A stretch of DNA of 64,000 nucleotides, taken from Pycnopodia helianthoides (lineage: Eukaryota; Echinodermata; Asteroidea; Forcipulatida; Asteriidae). The stretch is taken from contig CM063245.1 in the NCBI GenBank assembly GCA_032158295.1, forward strand, positions 8,108,700 through 8,172,699, read 5' to 3'. The notes beneath the pieces were generated by a model. The model searched no databases, was not told the origin of the DNA, and saw only the letters and a list, made by a program, of their open reading frames with translations. This document shows positions 13,139 through 24,979 of this stretch, piece after piece. The position numbers were made by a program, and so were the translations under genes. The first letter of the stretch is position 1, and the number at the start of each line of letters is the position of its first letter.

Positions 13139-14713
13139 TTAACCCTTTAAACGCAGGCCTGTTTTCGAGGATTTTGTACGTGTTGCCATTTTGTATATCA
13201 AAATCTCATTTACAGTATAGAAATCCCATATAATTAAGCATCATTGGAAAGCTTACATGTAGGGCTATATTTTTCGGGGATAATTTGGACCCCCAGGAGC
13301 TTTTGTAAAAAGATGGCGGCCATTTTTAATATGATTTTGTAACTATCAAATTTCATATTTTTCATATTTTATGCAAATATCATAAATTTCTAAGCATGAA
13401 AGGAAGTTTTTGATGCCCTTTCTAGAATCTACCATACCAGAGCTTTCTACCTAGGAAAAAATTCAGGAAAATACATAAATCTTTTACTGCTGGAGGTATC
13501 GGAATATTGACTTTTTCAAATGCTCCAATGGCTTGGTTTTTACTCTTCCTTTCGACTGTGTTGTTGCCACATGCAGAGTGGATTGTTGACAGCGTCGTTA
13601 CTTCTCTTGTGTCCTTCCACTTTAGGAAGAGAAGTTCACTGTCTCTCATCCAACGAATTGTTCCGCGTTTGACGTTCTTGGGAATTTTGTTCTCCTTTGA
13701 TTTGGGGAAACCTCTACGGTTTTCCCTAACTGTCCCACATGCTGAAGTGTTTCGAACATACAAATCACGAAATAGGGTTGGACTGGTATAAAAATTATCG
13801 AAGAACAGCTTGTACCCTTTTCCCAAATAAGGGCTCATCAGGTGCATTCCCACATCATACGTCAGCCCATTATATGTGTGTCATTCACTTTTGCCAGCAT
13901 ATATCGTGAAATCACATGTGTAGCCGGTTTTGGAGTCACAGATGACAAATAGCTTGTATCCCCATTTTGTTGGTTTGTGTTTGATATACTATTTGATGCC
14001 AATGTGAGCTTTGTAAGCCACCATGCGTTCATCTATGGAAATGTTGACATTTGGCGAATAGAAAGATTTGCACGCTAATGGTATCTCATTATACACTGAT
14101 TTCGTCTTGAAGAGCCGGTCACATCGGGGGTCGTTGTTTGTCTTGAGGAGCTGGTTTTCAATGCCTTGATCAGGATCATTGAGGTGAAGATTCCACAGTA
14201 TTAGCATAAATTTATAGAGGGACATGATCCATTTGGCAAACGGCTGGCCAATAAAACCCATCCTCTAACCAGTACCAGTGGGTACAGACACCCAGGCCCG
14301 TGAAAATCACAACAGCGATGAAGCGGTACAACTCTTGTACTGTTGTCTCCTTCCAGTTGTACTTTTTCCCAGACTCTTTCATCTTCTGATCTTGCCTATT
14401 TGTGTTCTTGACGATGTCTCGCATCACATTAGCGCTGAAGAATTGCTCGAATAGCTGGTCTGGGGTATAGTTATTGATGGCAGGTAACTGAGTGCCAGAC
14501 GGCCGACCTGGGGTGAATGGTGGTTGAGGCTGCGGACCATCATCCTCCACATCCTCGCTCCTCCAAGAAGGAACTTCTACTTGATCATCATCAGATGAGC
14601 TTGAATCTGACCTTGCAGGTGGAGGGCAACGTTTATTGGTCGACGACTTCACTTCCTTAAGGGCTCTTTGTTTCGATCATCATCTTCAACTTGTGGTTGT
14701 ACAATGCCCTGCA
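13139..14713 (-). pseudogene. piggyBac-type transposase remnant (PGBD-like)
   Basis: Minus-strand frames give the order of a piggyBac DDE transposase (DDE_Tnp_1_7). An acidic, serine-rich N-terminus lies at 14652-14500. It is followed by a helical segment with ELYRF at about 14330, SIDERMVAYKAHIG at about 14000, KPTKWGYKLFVICDSKTGY at about 13950 (first catalytic Asp) and KLFFDNFYTSP at about 13800 (second Asp). A zinc-ribbon-like tail follows. The copy is dead: a TAG follows the SIDERM block, a TGA follows the first Asp block, and there are frameshifts near 14260 and 14650. The downstream end at 13139 reads TTAACCCTTTAAACGC, a typical piggyBac TTAA target plus CCCTTT terminus. The other end was not found. 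The segments at 15088-15155 and 14700-14713 may be upstream exons of this element. Confidence 0.85.
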
Positions 14714-15079
14714 GATAAATATATTAATTTATTTAATTAGCACTAAACCCAGTGGAGTACTTTACACCCATCGTGGGACATGAAAATGAGGAAAATAATT
14801 ATCAAATAAACAATAAATTAAAATGTACCTTTTTATACTTTATCCTTCTTCTCTTCCGTATGGATGGAAACAAATACACAAGTTGGTAGACTTATTTGAT
14901 CACCCAAAAATGTATAACTAATATTTTCAACACTCGTATTAATTTTATGTTTCTCAGAAAGCCACTGTAAATATTTTTTGTAACAACATTCATTATGTAA
15001 GAAGGAAATTGTTCACGGGTGTTGATTGTACTTACATTGGTGTTCATGATGTTGGAACCATCATCAGCATGATGCACAC

Positions 15080-15960
15080 CACCTGAAGTTGTTGGTAGAA
15101 GGCTGCTCATCAGAATCTTCTGTTGCTAGCAGTTTATCAACGATCTGAAAATAGTATCAAGGACCATCATCCATTATTTTGTATTGTAACTCCTTAAAAA
15201 TTCTGTATTATAACCTAGTTTCAGACAAATTACACATTCCAAAATTATCTTTGTTAACGATAAACCTTCTCCTACATTGCAAAAAAACAATAACAGAATT
15301 CATGAAAACATGTAAATCTAATTTTGTGCTGTAATGTTAATGGTAGGATTTCAATTTTACTCATATGCGCGTATATATGTATGTATGTGTAATGCAAATT
15401 GCAATGACCGTGGCCATTTTTATGACCTGAATTCTTATCCATCTTATTCTGAAGCAATACTGCACATAAACTAGGGATGATTTAAAAATGCAAGTATGTT
15501 TGACTATAAATATTTCAACTACATTGTAATAACCAAATAAACCACATAGAAATATCATTACAAAAAATGTATATTTGCTTCCATGAACTTAAGACATACC
15601 TTCTCGTTGTTATTTTTGGCAGCTTTTCCCCTTCGTCTGCTACTGATACATTCTTTGTGTCCTGAAAAACAAATACCGGTAACCGTCCATCACCAGGGTA
15701 TATAACATCAATCAGTAATGACAACAGAAAATGATTCAATAACTTTACTATATTGTCATCTGTCATTATGAAATAAATTCTTTGTTGTACCTGTGGGGAT
15801 GCTGGACTTTCTTTGTTTCTTCCGGGATGTTTTCCTTCTTTAAGGGAGATTTCCATGTCTTGAAAGACCACCCTCATTATGGACATACAGCAGATATTTT
15901 GAGAGGATGTCTTGGTGTCTGGGTTGCATACTTGTCGCTGCATCATTTCTCATTCAGAAT
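15080..15960 (-). other. Possible short exons upstream of the piggyBac copy or downstream of the SWIM gene
   Basis: Three short minus-strand segments have exon-like borders. One near 15155-15090 encodes IVDKLLATEDSDEQPSTNN after a CAG. One near 15662-15600 encodes a basic stretch (SSRRRGKAAKNNNEK) before GTATGT. One near 15850-15790 is basic and ends before GTAC. They would suit a transposase N-terminus or C-terminal tail, but their linkage is not established. Confidence 0.25.
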
Positions 15961-17005
15961 GTGACACAAATTATTTCTCTAAGTACATCCCTGCATATGA
16001 CTGATGATGACGAGTCGTTATCGAATTCGTTGAATTCAGTAGTATCTCCGCCGTCACCACCTTCAGTCATCACTTTATGACCAGCAGATAACTGATCGGT
16101 GTCATCAACTTCTGTTACACCCTGATCTTCAGAACTTTGATCGGTGTTAGAGGTACGTGCCTGTCCATTACAGTTCTCATCTAATACAAATGGCACATAC
16201 CTGGTATAATCGTGCGACAATTCGTGCCAACTGTAACCTGAAACATGCGCTGTGATTGCCAGAATGTGTTTGCATGGTAAGCTCTTGTATTTCTTGAAGC
16301 AGAAACATTATGACGGGAATGCCTGCTCAAATGAAACTGTGTACACCGATGTTCCATCTTCGCTGTCTACTTTAAAGGTTGAAGGTTCTTCATGTACTAT
16401 GGATTTAGCTTGGATGTTTTTCTTTGGCAGCATACGATCCAAGCAGTGTGTTATGAAGTTTCTGGGCCTATTGGGTAGAAACCTTGGGATGATGCTGTTG
16501 TATGGTTTAGCCGTTGACATACTCCTTACGTTGTTTTCAGTATAATTGTATTACGTCAAATCAATTGAACAACATTAAGTATGTATTAAGATGCTGTGCT
16601 CTTCTTAAACACATTTAATATTAAATGTTCTGACTTCTAAAGCTCTTACTAGTTAGATGGAGACAATACTTATAAAGGCACATGTATAGGCTACTTCTTC
16701 ATTTTCAATAAGGTTCATATGAATGCGGAATGCTCTTCTATGCCAAGATTGTTAGTCTGTCTCTGCTATGCTGATTAGATTAGAACTTACATCCTTTGAT
16801 ATGAAGGAGCAAATTGCATCACCAAGGTATTCACCAGACCAGTCACTGTATTGTCTGTGTGTTTCACAAGGAATGATTGCTTCAGTGTCCTGTGCTGACG
16901 TTCTAGCCCGTGCGTTGTGTTTAGCATCTCCACATTTTTTAAGTAAACAAAAATTTTTATATTAATGACTGCAATACAAATGCTGTCTTTCAGTTTTCTA
17001 TTCAA
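15960..17005 (-). pseudogene. MULE-type transposase fragment with SWIM zinc finger
   Basis: On the minus strand 17005-16787 encodes NTTHGLERQHRTLKQSFL and a following helix. This is the segment that precedes the SWIM finger in Mutator-like transposases and their derivatives. It ends in a GTAAGT donor near 16789. A second block from 16520 runs into the SWIM finger, of the form C-x-C ... C-x-H (CFCF, then LPCKHILAIT), followed by YSWHELSHDYTRYVPF. An acidic tail extends to about 15960. An in-frame TAA at 16308-16310 falls directly before the CxC pair, so the copy is probably inactive unless that base is an error. Confidence 0.65.
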
Positions 17006-17344
17006 TGTTTCGTTGCCACCTCATTCTGAAGAGAGAACACTTGTTTGCTGGCATTGCATTTTCTCAAATTAAGAGAGATGGAAATTGTTGTTAACAAAAA
17101 CATCAGCAACTGCAATCAGGACAAGACTAGTATTGTCTGAAATTAGACAGATGTGATTAGTACGTTAAACAATTTGTAAAAACAACAATTATAAAATCAG
17201 AACATAATGGACTTGGCAATTGGAAGAACAACAGCGTGGAAATTTTTATTTAATGTGGTAATAATTTTATTCAAACCAGGTTCTTTTCTTTAAACACTGT
17301 TTGACCATGACTTTACTTGGTGTTTTTAAAGACTTTTGTTGTGG

Positions 17345-17711
17345 TTAAACCCTTTTCAATGTCTGCAAGACTGTATTACACTCTTCAGATGAAGAACCAA
17401 CAAATAAAAAATCATCCAAATAGTGATTGATATACTTGGATTGAGCTTCCCGACGCACTTTAAAATCGAGAAAGGTGCTAAATGATTCAAATAGAGCACA
17501 CAAAATAGAACACCCTGTTGGGAGAAATTTATCATAGTAATATTTACCATTGAACTGAAAACCTAACAACTCATATTCTGAAGGGGCCACCGGCAGTAAC
17601 CGAAAGGCTGACTTCTCCAAACGGGGAATGGCAATAATTATACAAATAGATTTGTGGGAGTCTGACTTTGTGACGAATACATTTACTGGTTTATTGCTCA
17701 AATAAGAACTT
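17345..17711 (-). pseudogene. Reverse transcriptase fragment, DIRS/Ngaro-like
   Basis: The minus-strand frame contains the palm of a retroelement reverse transcriptase: KSAFRLLPVAPSEYELLGF, then LPTGCSILCALFESFS, then the catalytic box HYLDDFLFVG. The LLGF and CALFE spacing resembles DIRS- and Ngaro-type retrotransposons, which carry a tyrosine recombinase rather than an integrase. The fragment is truncated on both sides and no recombinase was found nearby. Confidence 0.75.
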
Positions 17712-17867
17712 AATTAACATTACAATATTGGTAGCGTACTAATGCTACTTATTCTAGAGAGTCCCATAAGGCAAATGGTATAACGTAGTCTAACCTGGTA
17801 AAGGTATACTGAGCTATGCTCTCAGATCTGAGTCTAACCATAGGGTAAAGACTGGCTGTTTATCTGA

Positions 17868-17952
17868 CTGAGTGCATTCAGACTAGTCGTGATTCTCTGA
17901 CATGAGTGCATTCAGACTGATTGTGATTCTCTGACTGAGTGCATCAGAGGGT
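17868..17952. repeat. Local 40-bp tandem repeat, about two copies
   Basis: GAGTGCATTCAGACT followed by GTGATTCTCTGAC occurs twice, with a third partial start at 17936. It lies at the tail of the gag-like frame. Confidence 0.6.
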
Positions 17953-18233
17953 GGCGTTATTAAAATGTCTCTCACCTCTTGTACTATTGTCGGCTGCAGT
18001 GATGCCACATAAGCATACTGAGTATGTTCAGATACTATTCCCCGAGTGGTAAATTGTGCCTCCACTTGAGTGAACCATATAGTTGGGTATGATGGCCAGT
18101 ATGGTGGGAGCTTTAGGCTGATTGCTGCAGTTAGGCTTACAGGTGGCTGTGCCGTTGTGCTGGTACTACAACTGTAGTTGAAGCCGGAGTAGACATTGTT
18201 AATTCCAAAATTCCAATGTTGTATAAAGATCAC
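17883..18233 (-). pseudogene. Gag-like fragment of a Gypsy-type retrotransposon
   Basis: The frame contains LKLPPYWPSYPTIWFTQVEA and QFTTRGIVSEHTQY, the conserved start of a retrotransposon gag family in which tryptophans sit in a PPFWP...WFAQVEAQF context. It then continues EVRDILITPPSD. The usual capsid and zinc-knuckle parts are missing. Confidence 0.6.
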
Positions 18234-18720
18234 ATCTGGGTCGCCAGTTTGGGAGTTAGTTGATGGAATAATGTGGAATCACACAATTACTGATCTTACA
18301 ATAACTTTATTAAGAAATGAAAAACTTCAAGTAGGCAATAGTATACAAATGAAGGCATAGAGACATGTGTCTCGTCTGGTGGTTGGGAATAGAGTGAGTG
18401 AAGAAAATAACAAGTATTGTGGGGCAGACTATCCAATTTAAAAGCAATCAAAACTAGAGACAAGAAGAATGTGATAATGGGCTTTTCACTTAAGGTGATG
18501 AAATGTGATGAGAAGGACAAAGTAATAAAAGAGGGCAGCGCCCAGTAGACGTAATCAATCAATGAATGAGATTGACAGCACAGGGTCAAATGTTGATGCT
18601 ACAAACTGTAGCTAGGGCAATGTACAAGGAATTTAAAGTTAACAAATTAATCTATAAATATATATGGAAGAAAATGCTACAGTCTGTCTGTTTTACACTG
18701 TAAAAGAACTGGCAAACCCA

Positions 18721-19858
18721 ACATTGTTTTAATAATAATAATAATAATACGAGATATTTATATAGCGCATAATGCAGAAGCCTCTATGCGCAACACAAAA
18801 CATAAAAACGATGAAAGAAGTTACACAACTAAAGATACAAACAAATGAGTTTTTAAAAGTCCCTTGAAAATCTGAAGAGAGCTAGCTTGGCGAATATGAA
18901 GTGGCAAGTCATTTCATAACGAAGGTGCAATGAAGTTGAAGGCTCTTTGTCCATAAAATTTAGTGGAAAAAGTAGTTTGCGTCAGTAGGGATTGGCCAGC
19001 AGAACGAAGAGGACGAACAGGGATGTATTTACGGAGAAGATCAGATATATAGTCAGGAGATAGGCCATGAAGAGCTTTGAAAGTGAGAAGATTTAACTTA
19101 TATACGATACGCAGTTTGATTGGAAGCCAGTGGAGTTCTTGTAAGATGGGAGTAATATGTTGGGAACGAGGTGTGCGTGAGACGAGGCGAGCAGCGATGT
19201 TCTGAACTCGTTGGATTTTAGAAAGTTCTTTATCTGAAAGTCCAATAAGAAGAGAATTGCAAGAGTCGAGTCTAGAAGTGACAAAGGCATGAACCAGTAT
19301 AAGAGTAGAATCATCATCAAGATGGCGTCAGATTCGACCTATTTTTCGAATGTGTAGAAGAGCGGATTTGCATATTTTTGTTACCTGGTCGGTCATACTC
19401 ATCAAAGAATCCATTTGAACACCAAGGTTTCTGACAACACGAGATGGTTTAATAATGGATTGTCCAATGTTAATTTCGGTAGGAGGCACGGTTTTAGAAA
19501 AACTTGAGTTGAAAAAGATGATTTTGGTTTTAGCATCGTTGAGAGCAAGCTTGTTAGATAAAGACCAAGATTTAATGTCATCAATACAAGCCTCAATTTT
19601 TGCCAGGGCTAAGTCATGATCCGCCGGATTATAGGTAATATAAAACTGTGTATCATCTGCATAAACAATACTCTTTATTCCATGAGCAGCTATGAGATCT
19701 TGCAGGGGTGCACTAAACAATATAAATACATGTAATAGGGGTCCAGCTGCAGAACCTTGTGGCACACTGCACCACAGGCAATGACAGTCAGATTTCACAC
19801 TATCAATGAGAACTGATTGATTACGGTTCTCCAAATACGAAGCGATCCATTTCAAAAC
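18721..19858 (-). pseudogene. Non-LTR retrotransposon (CR1/L2-like LINE), 3' part of the reverse transcriptase
   Basis: Minus-strand frames from 19855 downward read WIASYLENR, SVPQGSAAGPLL and the catalytic IVYADDTQFY. The thumb and a C-terminal region follow (RTSLLASSHAHLVPN, then FKGLLKTHLF near 18860). A frameshift near 19320 and a Trp-to-stop change near 18915 show decay. The element ends in an (ATT)n tail at about 18731-18750, typical for this class. The 5' part is missing, as expected from incomplete reverse transcription. Confidence 0.85.
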
Positions 19859-19889
19859 TGTTTAACTCACGAAAACGTACACATGATAA

Positions 19890-20290
19890 TTGTATGCGCG
19901 TGAGAAAAGTCGACCTGCATGACAGCTCTTTCTGGGTCATGTGTGTTGGAAAGAGAAGACTTATGGTCAACATTATACGATGCAGCCTATGCATGCTTCA
20001 CAAAGCAATGTTCCAAAAACTGAGTTATCATGTCACAGATATGGGCCTCAAGTTCATTAATTGTCCCCTCCTCAACAACTTTCATGAGCCTATTGTCTTC
20101 ACCTTTCTTCCACATGTATCATGTGACACTTTCATCATAGGCTTCATCAAATGTGTAATCTTGAAACCACCTGCATCCTGACATTCCTGGTCTTGGTGCA
20201 AGACGTTTCTCGTTTACCTTTCACGCATGGTATAGTGCACAAACCGCCCGTATACACTAACCTGACTTAGCCCACAAATGTCACAGCAGT
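19890..20290 (-). mobile_element. Degenerate DIRS-type gag-related sequence
   Basis: The segment CATGTGACACTTTCATCATA with its TTCATCA continuation near 20118 is repeated near 22019. On the minus strand both encode a DEAYDESVT motif. The rest of this stretch has no long open frame. Confidence 0.35.
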
Positions 20291-20295
20291 TGTGT

Positions 20296-20742
20296 TTAAC
20301 TACAGACTCTTTCATCACCACTAGATGGGAAGTTGTTCTTGATGGCTAGCCGTCTACATTCTTCTCTGGGAAAGTTGGTACCATGCATATTCCCCAACTC
20401 ACCCATCTCGGCGGTAGTCTGGTGGAAGACGCCCGTACTCGGTGTTGACGGTTGTCCCCTCACTGGCTGACTTGGGGCAGGGGCTGGGTGTCCCACTGGC
20501 ACCGTGGAGGCTGGCTGCGGTGCTGGTTGCAGTGCTGGCTGCGGTGCTGGCTGGGGTGCTGGCTGCGGTACTGACTGCTGCACGACAGGCGTCGTTGTTG
20601 GCTGTGCCAGTCCCGCCGTCTGTCCTTTAGCCGTAGTAGCCCATTTGCGTCCCCTGGTGGGTACCTCGACCCTCCTTGGGCGTGCTGGCGTGGTCACCTT
20701 CCGCTTGCTGGGACGGGGCATACTGTCTGACAAATGTTCCAC
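20296..20742 (-). CDS. Proline/glutamine/alanine-rich gag-like N-terminal ORF
   Basis: The 148-residue frame starts with a basic MPRPSKRK stretch, followed by a low-complexity run of PAPQ-type repeats at about residues 60-95 and a short charged tail. The region is GC-rich, unlike its surroundings. It lies upstream, in the minus direction, of other gag-like pieces and may be the N-terminus of a DIRS-type ORF1. No homologous domain is recognised. Confidence 0.35.
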   Translation of the reverse strand: MEHLSDSMPRPSKRKVTTPARPRRVEVPTRGRKWATTAKGQTAGLAQPTTTPVVQQSVPQPAPQPAPQPALQPAPQPASTVPVGHPAPAPSQPVRGQPSTPSTGVFHQTTAEMGELGNMHGTNFPREECRRLAIKNNFPSSGDERVCS

Positions 20743-21451
20743 CGATTCCGAAACAGGATAACAGTTCTTGGCCAGTTGTTGGAAATAGTACGTTATCGTT
20801 GCTCCGTATGTTTAATAAATATAGGCCTATTTATAGTAGTAGTAGATAAAGAAATTCCTTTGAATGGACGTTAAAAACGACAAATGTTAATATCCTGAGC
20901 AACGGTGAACCCTGGATTCAAGAACTCAACAGGTTTTATATAAAAACTTGGAAGAAACTCCTAGAACACTTTCGGCAGAAAAAAAAATCTTTTGAAATCG
21001 AGAAACCTTGTGCTTGAAGCTGAGACATAAAGTGAGCCAAGCCTTGTTGTCTTCTCGCTCTACAACCGGACCACAATTTTGACTGGCCCAACTTGCTGCT
21101 CATTGGACGCCACTCGATCGCCCGTTCCCCGAAACCAGAGGTTATTTATGACCTGTCCAGATACATGCCAGACCAAGAACACCAAGTTCATAGGGCAGTG
21201 CCGAAACAAACCAGCTGGTCGCTCTGTTGAGTTTAATGCATTTGATCAGTTATATGATAAAATGATTTAATATTGAAACAATTATGTTTCTTTCTTTTGT
21301 ACATGTAGGAAGATTAAGGCTAGAGCAGAGCCCCCCCCCCCAGAAATATGAGAGGAAACAGTACATACATGTTTCCTTTGTGGGATTGTTAAACCTACCT
21401 GGTAAAAGTTTGCCAAGGCGTGGAAGTCTGCAATGACTGGTACAATGCCTT

Positions 21452-22190
21452 TCAGCTTCTCACTGGGGGTTGTAGAATTCCGCTGTTCTGCCTTACAGGA
21501 GCTTTCTCTCTCGCATGTGAGCAGATCCCCTGTGCTGTAGGGGTGACTTTCTCTGTACCATGGCCAGGTACATACTTATGGAGATGATGCATGATGTTAT
21601 ATATGCTGTCCGGTCGTTTTTCGCTCTCCAGAAGAGCTAGTGCCACAAGTAGTGGGAGATGTTGCAGAAATAGCGGCCACTGTCAGCCATAGCTCTGTAT
21701 CTAGGTTACCCCATGAGCGCCCCGGGTCAGACTCTTGCATCAAGCTAAATTGTTCATCGTATCTACGCCAGCCTAACCCCGGGTATTGAGTTGCAGCCAT
21801 GCGCACAATCTCAGCGTGCTTGAGCAACTCCGCACAGCGTGTTTGATAATTCAACACAAATATTGCCATGAACGTGTGAAAAGCAGACTGCCACATATCC
21901 AGAGTGTCAAATTTGTACGCATAGGGCCTGGCTTCTTTATGACTAGCTGATTGCCGTCAAGGACAAATTCTGATCCAGGGCTCTCGCCACTACGGCGTTA
22001 GCAGTATCCTTGTACCATGTGACACTTTCATCATAGGCTTCATCATAATGTGGAAGGAAAGTCCTCACAAGGTGCAATTGCACTTTCCTCTTTTGGCCAT
22101 CATCTCCACAAACTGTCTTACAATCTTTTCTTCCTGGTGCCCTGACGACTAATATTATCACGCTCATAAAATTGCTTCACCAGTTGAATG
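21452..22190 (-). pseudogene. DIRS-type ORF1/gag remnant, copy 1
   Basis: Overlapping minus-strand frames give LPHYDEAYDESVTWYKDTAN and ALDQNL at 22080-21950. WQSAFHTFMAIFVLNYQTRC and WRRYDEQFSLMQESDPGRSW follow at 21890-21700. The second block is the core of the gag-like protein that precedes the reverse transcriptase in DIRS-type elements. Frame changes at about 21950 and 21620 show that it is broken. Confidence 0.6.
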
Positions 22191-22338
22191 GTTGTCATCA
22201 GATATAGCATTGGATGCAGGCTTCTTCTTCTTACTGGCTGCAAGGGATGATCCACTACATTCTTCTCTGTATAGTTGGCGGCTGACTTTCCTCTGTTTAT
22301 GGGGACTTCCAGGGAGAGTTTATCATTATTCTTTTTGC

Positions 22339-22650
22339 TCAAGCAGTAGTTTTAGAAAAGGCCATGGCACTCCTGAATGGTGACATTTTTCTTGCTGCAG
22401 ACACCTGTGTTTCAGCCATTCGTTGTTTCTTCAGATTTCTGCCTTTTCTTACTCGTCTGTTTGAAGCACCTTTCATCTCCTTGAGTTTCTGCTTTTTCAG
22501 TGCAGATGGCAATGCAAAAGTTGTAGCTTTTTTTTTTGCTTTAATGGAAGTTTCCCTGTGTTTCTTGTGTTCATCATACTTTCCTGCTGCTTTCATTTTT
22601 CAATGTAACGTTTCTGCCTCTCCTTGCCAGTTAACGCCATTTCTGTAGTA
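22339..22650 (-). pseudogene. Lysine-rich transposon-associated N-terminal fragment
   Basis: The minus strand starts MALTGKERQKRYIEK at about 22645, then needs a one-base frame change to continue AAGKYDEHKKHRETS and a long basic stretch. Proteins starting with a similar ERQRR-type helix occur in uncharacterised transposons of fish and cnidarians, as I recall. The function is unknown. Confidence 0.35.
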
Positions 22651-22988
22651 ATTCATTTTGTGAGTTTACATTTCATCAAGATCTGGGTATCTGAACCCTT
22701 CATAATTGCCGTCTGCATCTGGGAATAACGACCAAGTTTTATGCATGATGCATGATGGTAGGGGTATTCTGTTGTGTCTGCCGAGGTATCCTTAGGTCCA
22801 TCTTATGACCTGCCGATATGAAACATGCCTGTACTTCCTGTGATCAAAAATAAATAACAATATCTTTTAGTATCAACAAACTGTATACCGGTAGTCATTG
22901 TTTATTGCCGGAAAAATACAGCATGCAATAAATGCAAGACCACCATGAAAATAGGGCAAAAACATATAAAGATTAACATGCACACACG

Positions 22989-23455
22989 TCAAAACCGCAC
23001 TTCCTTGAAAACTTGGGAACAATTTTGGCTGGGCTGGGCCGGTCCGATCATGCCTGCTGCGCATGCTGCGGACAGTCTTTTTCGCTGCAGTTTCTTCCTC
23101 TGTTCTGCACTTTTACTCGGTGGATTTTCATCTTGTTCCCCCGACCACGATGTAGAAATATTAGGGGCCTTCAGTGTTGGTACTGCACCAGTTTTCAGGG
23201 TAGTTTTAGGGGTGAATCCAAACTGCTGCTTGAGTTTGGTCGATGTATCAAAGCAGTCGTCGGTGAAGTGCGATGCACATATCAACGACCACTTCGAAAC
23301 GTTGAAGTTCGCCCGCGTTGTGTTCACAAAACGTATCCATTGTCTCAGAATCCATTGTCTCGAATTACAGAATCTGCTGGAAATTTTAGGAAGCTGAGTT
23401 GAGGATTTTTAGTGCTGCTCCTTGTGCAGCCTCCAACAGCACACGTTTTTGGCAT
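22989..23455 (-). pseudogene. THAP zinc-finger exon with an internal break
   Basis: The frame starts MPKTCAVGGC at 23455 (C-x4-C) and has LSFLKFPAD. After a break it continues RQWIRF, then WSLICASHFTDDCF (C-x2-H) and GAVPTL. This is the C2CH signature of a THAP DNA-binding domain, including the closing AVPT. THAP fingers occur in P-element transposases and in host regulators derived from them. A direct duplication of about 13 bp (GACAATGGAT) and a frame change near 23350 separate the two halves. No transposase catalytic domain follows. Confidence 0.7.
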
Positions 23456-23802
23456 TTTAAGTCGTATCCAGACCCTTTACGATGACATGTATCAGGACGT
23501 GTGATTCTCGACGGACCTCTCGCATTGCTCGCACACTGCTGTAGCCGTGATTGCGCAACATCATCAACAACCTAGCCCACCCTGTGACGTCACGATCTTT
23601 CAAACTAATCAAACACCCTCAACGGCAAAATGCCTTCAAGTTTTGCCAAATCCCCAATAATGACCCTTTTTTTTAATGCGATATTACAGAAAAACTGGAC
23701 CGCTGATCCAGCTCCTTTTCATTTGCTCCCGAGACCCTGCAGACTGCAAAGTTTGTGCAGACTGACCGCGCCCTGAATATTGCGCAGGATTACGAGCCAC
23801 TG

Positions 23803-24237
23803 TCACATTGGGTCAAGTCCCCCCATGCCTACACGAACGTTACAAGTGACGCTTCCATGGCCGGGTAAAGCGCAACACTTGCATCTGTGCGCAAACTGGC
23901 ATTGCGGCCACTGACATCCCTTATCCGAATTAAACTCAGCACAACGGCCCGGGTGGCGTTCTACAAAAATAGACATAAACGTGTGGAACGCACTCATCCA
24001 CTTATCAATTGAATCTATCTTTGTTTTTCCATGCGCTGTTGTCGGCTTAAAAACAACTTTGTCACCCTGAACTGTGAGTTCCAAAGCTGCACCAGAATTT
24101 GTGTCAGCATGATGTGTCATGGAAAATACCCATCTCTCTCTCTCCATGACCTCCCCCGTTGACATGGACGCTACCTGAAGCTTCGTCATGTCCGTGGGCC
24201 CGTCCCCGACCACCGGATCCTTCTGCTGCCGAGACAA
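23803..24237 (-). pseudogene. DIRS-type ORF1/gag remnant, copy 2, with cysteine-histidine tail
   Basis: A 144-residue frame contains DKWMSAFHTFMSIFVERHPG, clearly related to the block in copy 1. A C/H cluster follows (FNSDKGCQWPQCQFAHRCKC, then GHGSVTC), the zinc-binding tail of this gag-like family. A region present in copy 1 (YDEQFSLMQ...) is missing between them, so copy 2 is an internal deletion derivative. Confidence 0.6.
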
Positions 24238-24239
24238 GG

Positions 24240-24690
24240 CTTGGCGACTCCATGAAGCGAGAAGGACGATGACTTGTGTCGTTTGGCTGTGGATTTGGGC
24301 ATTGTTGGTACAGCCATTGTAACAGCAGTAAATAATAACTTGAACTTTGTGGACGTGAATGTGCGAAATATTATAAAGTTAGCGATGAAACCAGTCCTGC
24401 ACAGCCGTGGTCAACAAATTAATGTTACAACTCCAAATGAAAGAGATATGTCAAATTATAATCGGGTCCAAGAAGGTTCAATATGAAAATCCCAAATAGC
24501 CAGCAAAACCTGGTTGGCAACAATCCCAAAGAAAAACTGACACAACGCAGTCAAAAAAATAAAATTTGGATAGAACTGGATGGAAATGAACTGTTCTTTA
24601 ATAAAGCCGCAACAAAAGTGATTATAAATTGGCACCCATCAAACAGTTCTTCACCAAATCGGTAGTTCTTATTAGCTAAATGCTACTCAA
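24240..24690. other. Non-coding AT-rich spacer
   Basis: Two small plus-strand open frames occur here, but neither shows a domain or a coding pattern. Confidence 0.3.
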
Positions 24691-24979
24691 ATAGCCAACC
24701 ACCTCTCGAATGGAGCTGACCAATCCAGGGATGACCCCCCACGGAGCAGACAAGACTAGCCTGACCTGGGAACCTCATTCGCAATGAGCAGTCCCCGGGA
24801 AGCTGTCCCACCTGGAGAAGCCTGAACAATGAGATTATGTTGATTTGTAAAACCAAAACGCAAGATAGTACAATGATAAACAAGTAAAAAAAAGAAATGT
24901 ACATACTTATTATGGCTGCAACCGTGCTGCTTGGCAGAGGCTGTTGTGCCCCTCCTCCTTTTCCGGCACCAAAAGCCTT

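Noticed and set aside
13507..13791. 94-residue plus-strand frame with a hydrophobic start
   Set aside because: It is the antisense shadow of the piggyBac transposase.
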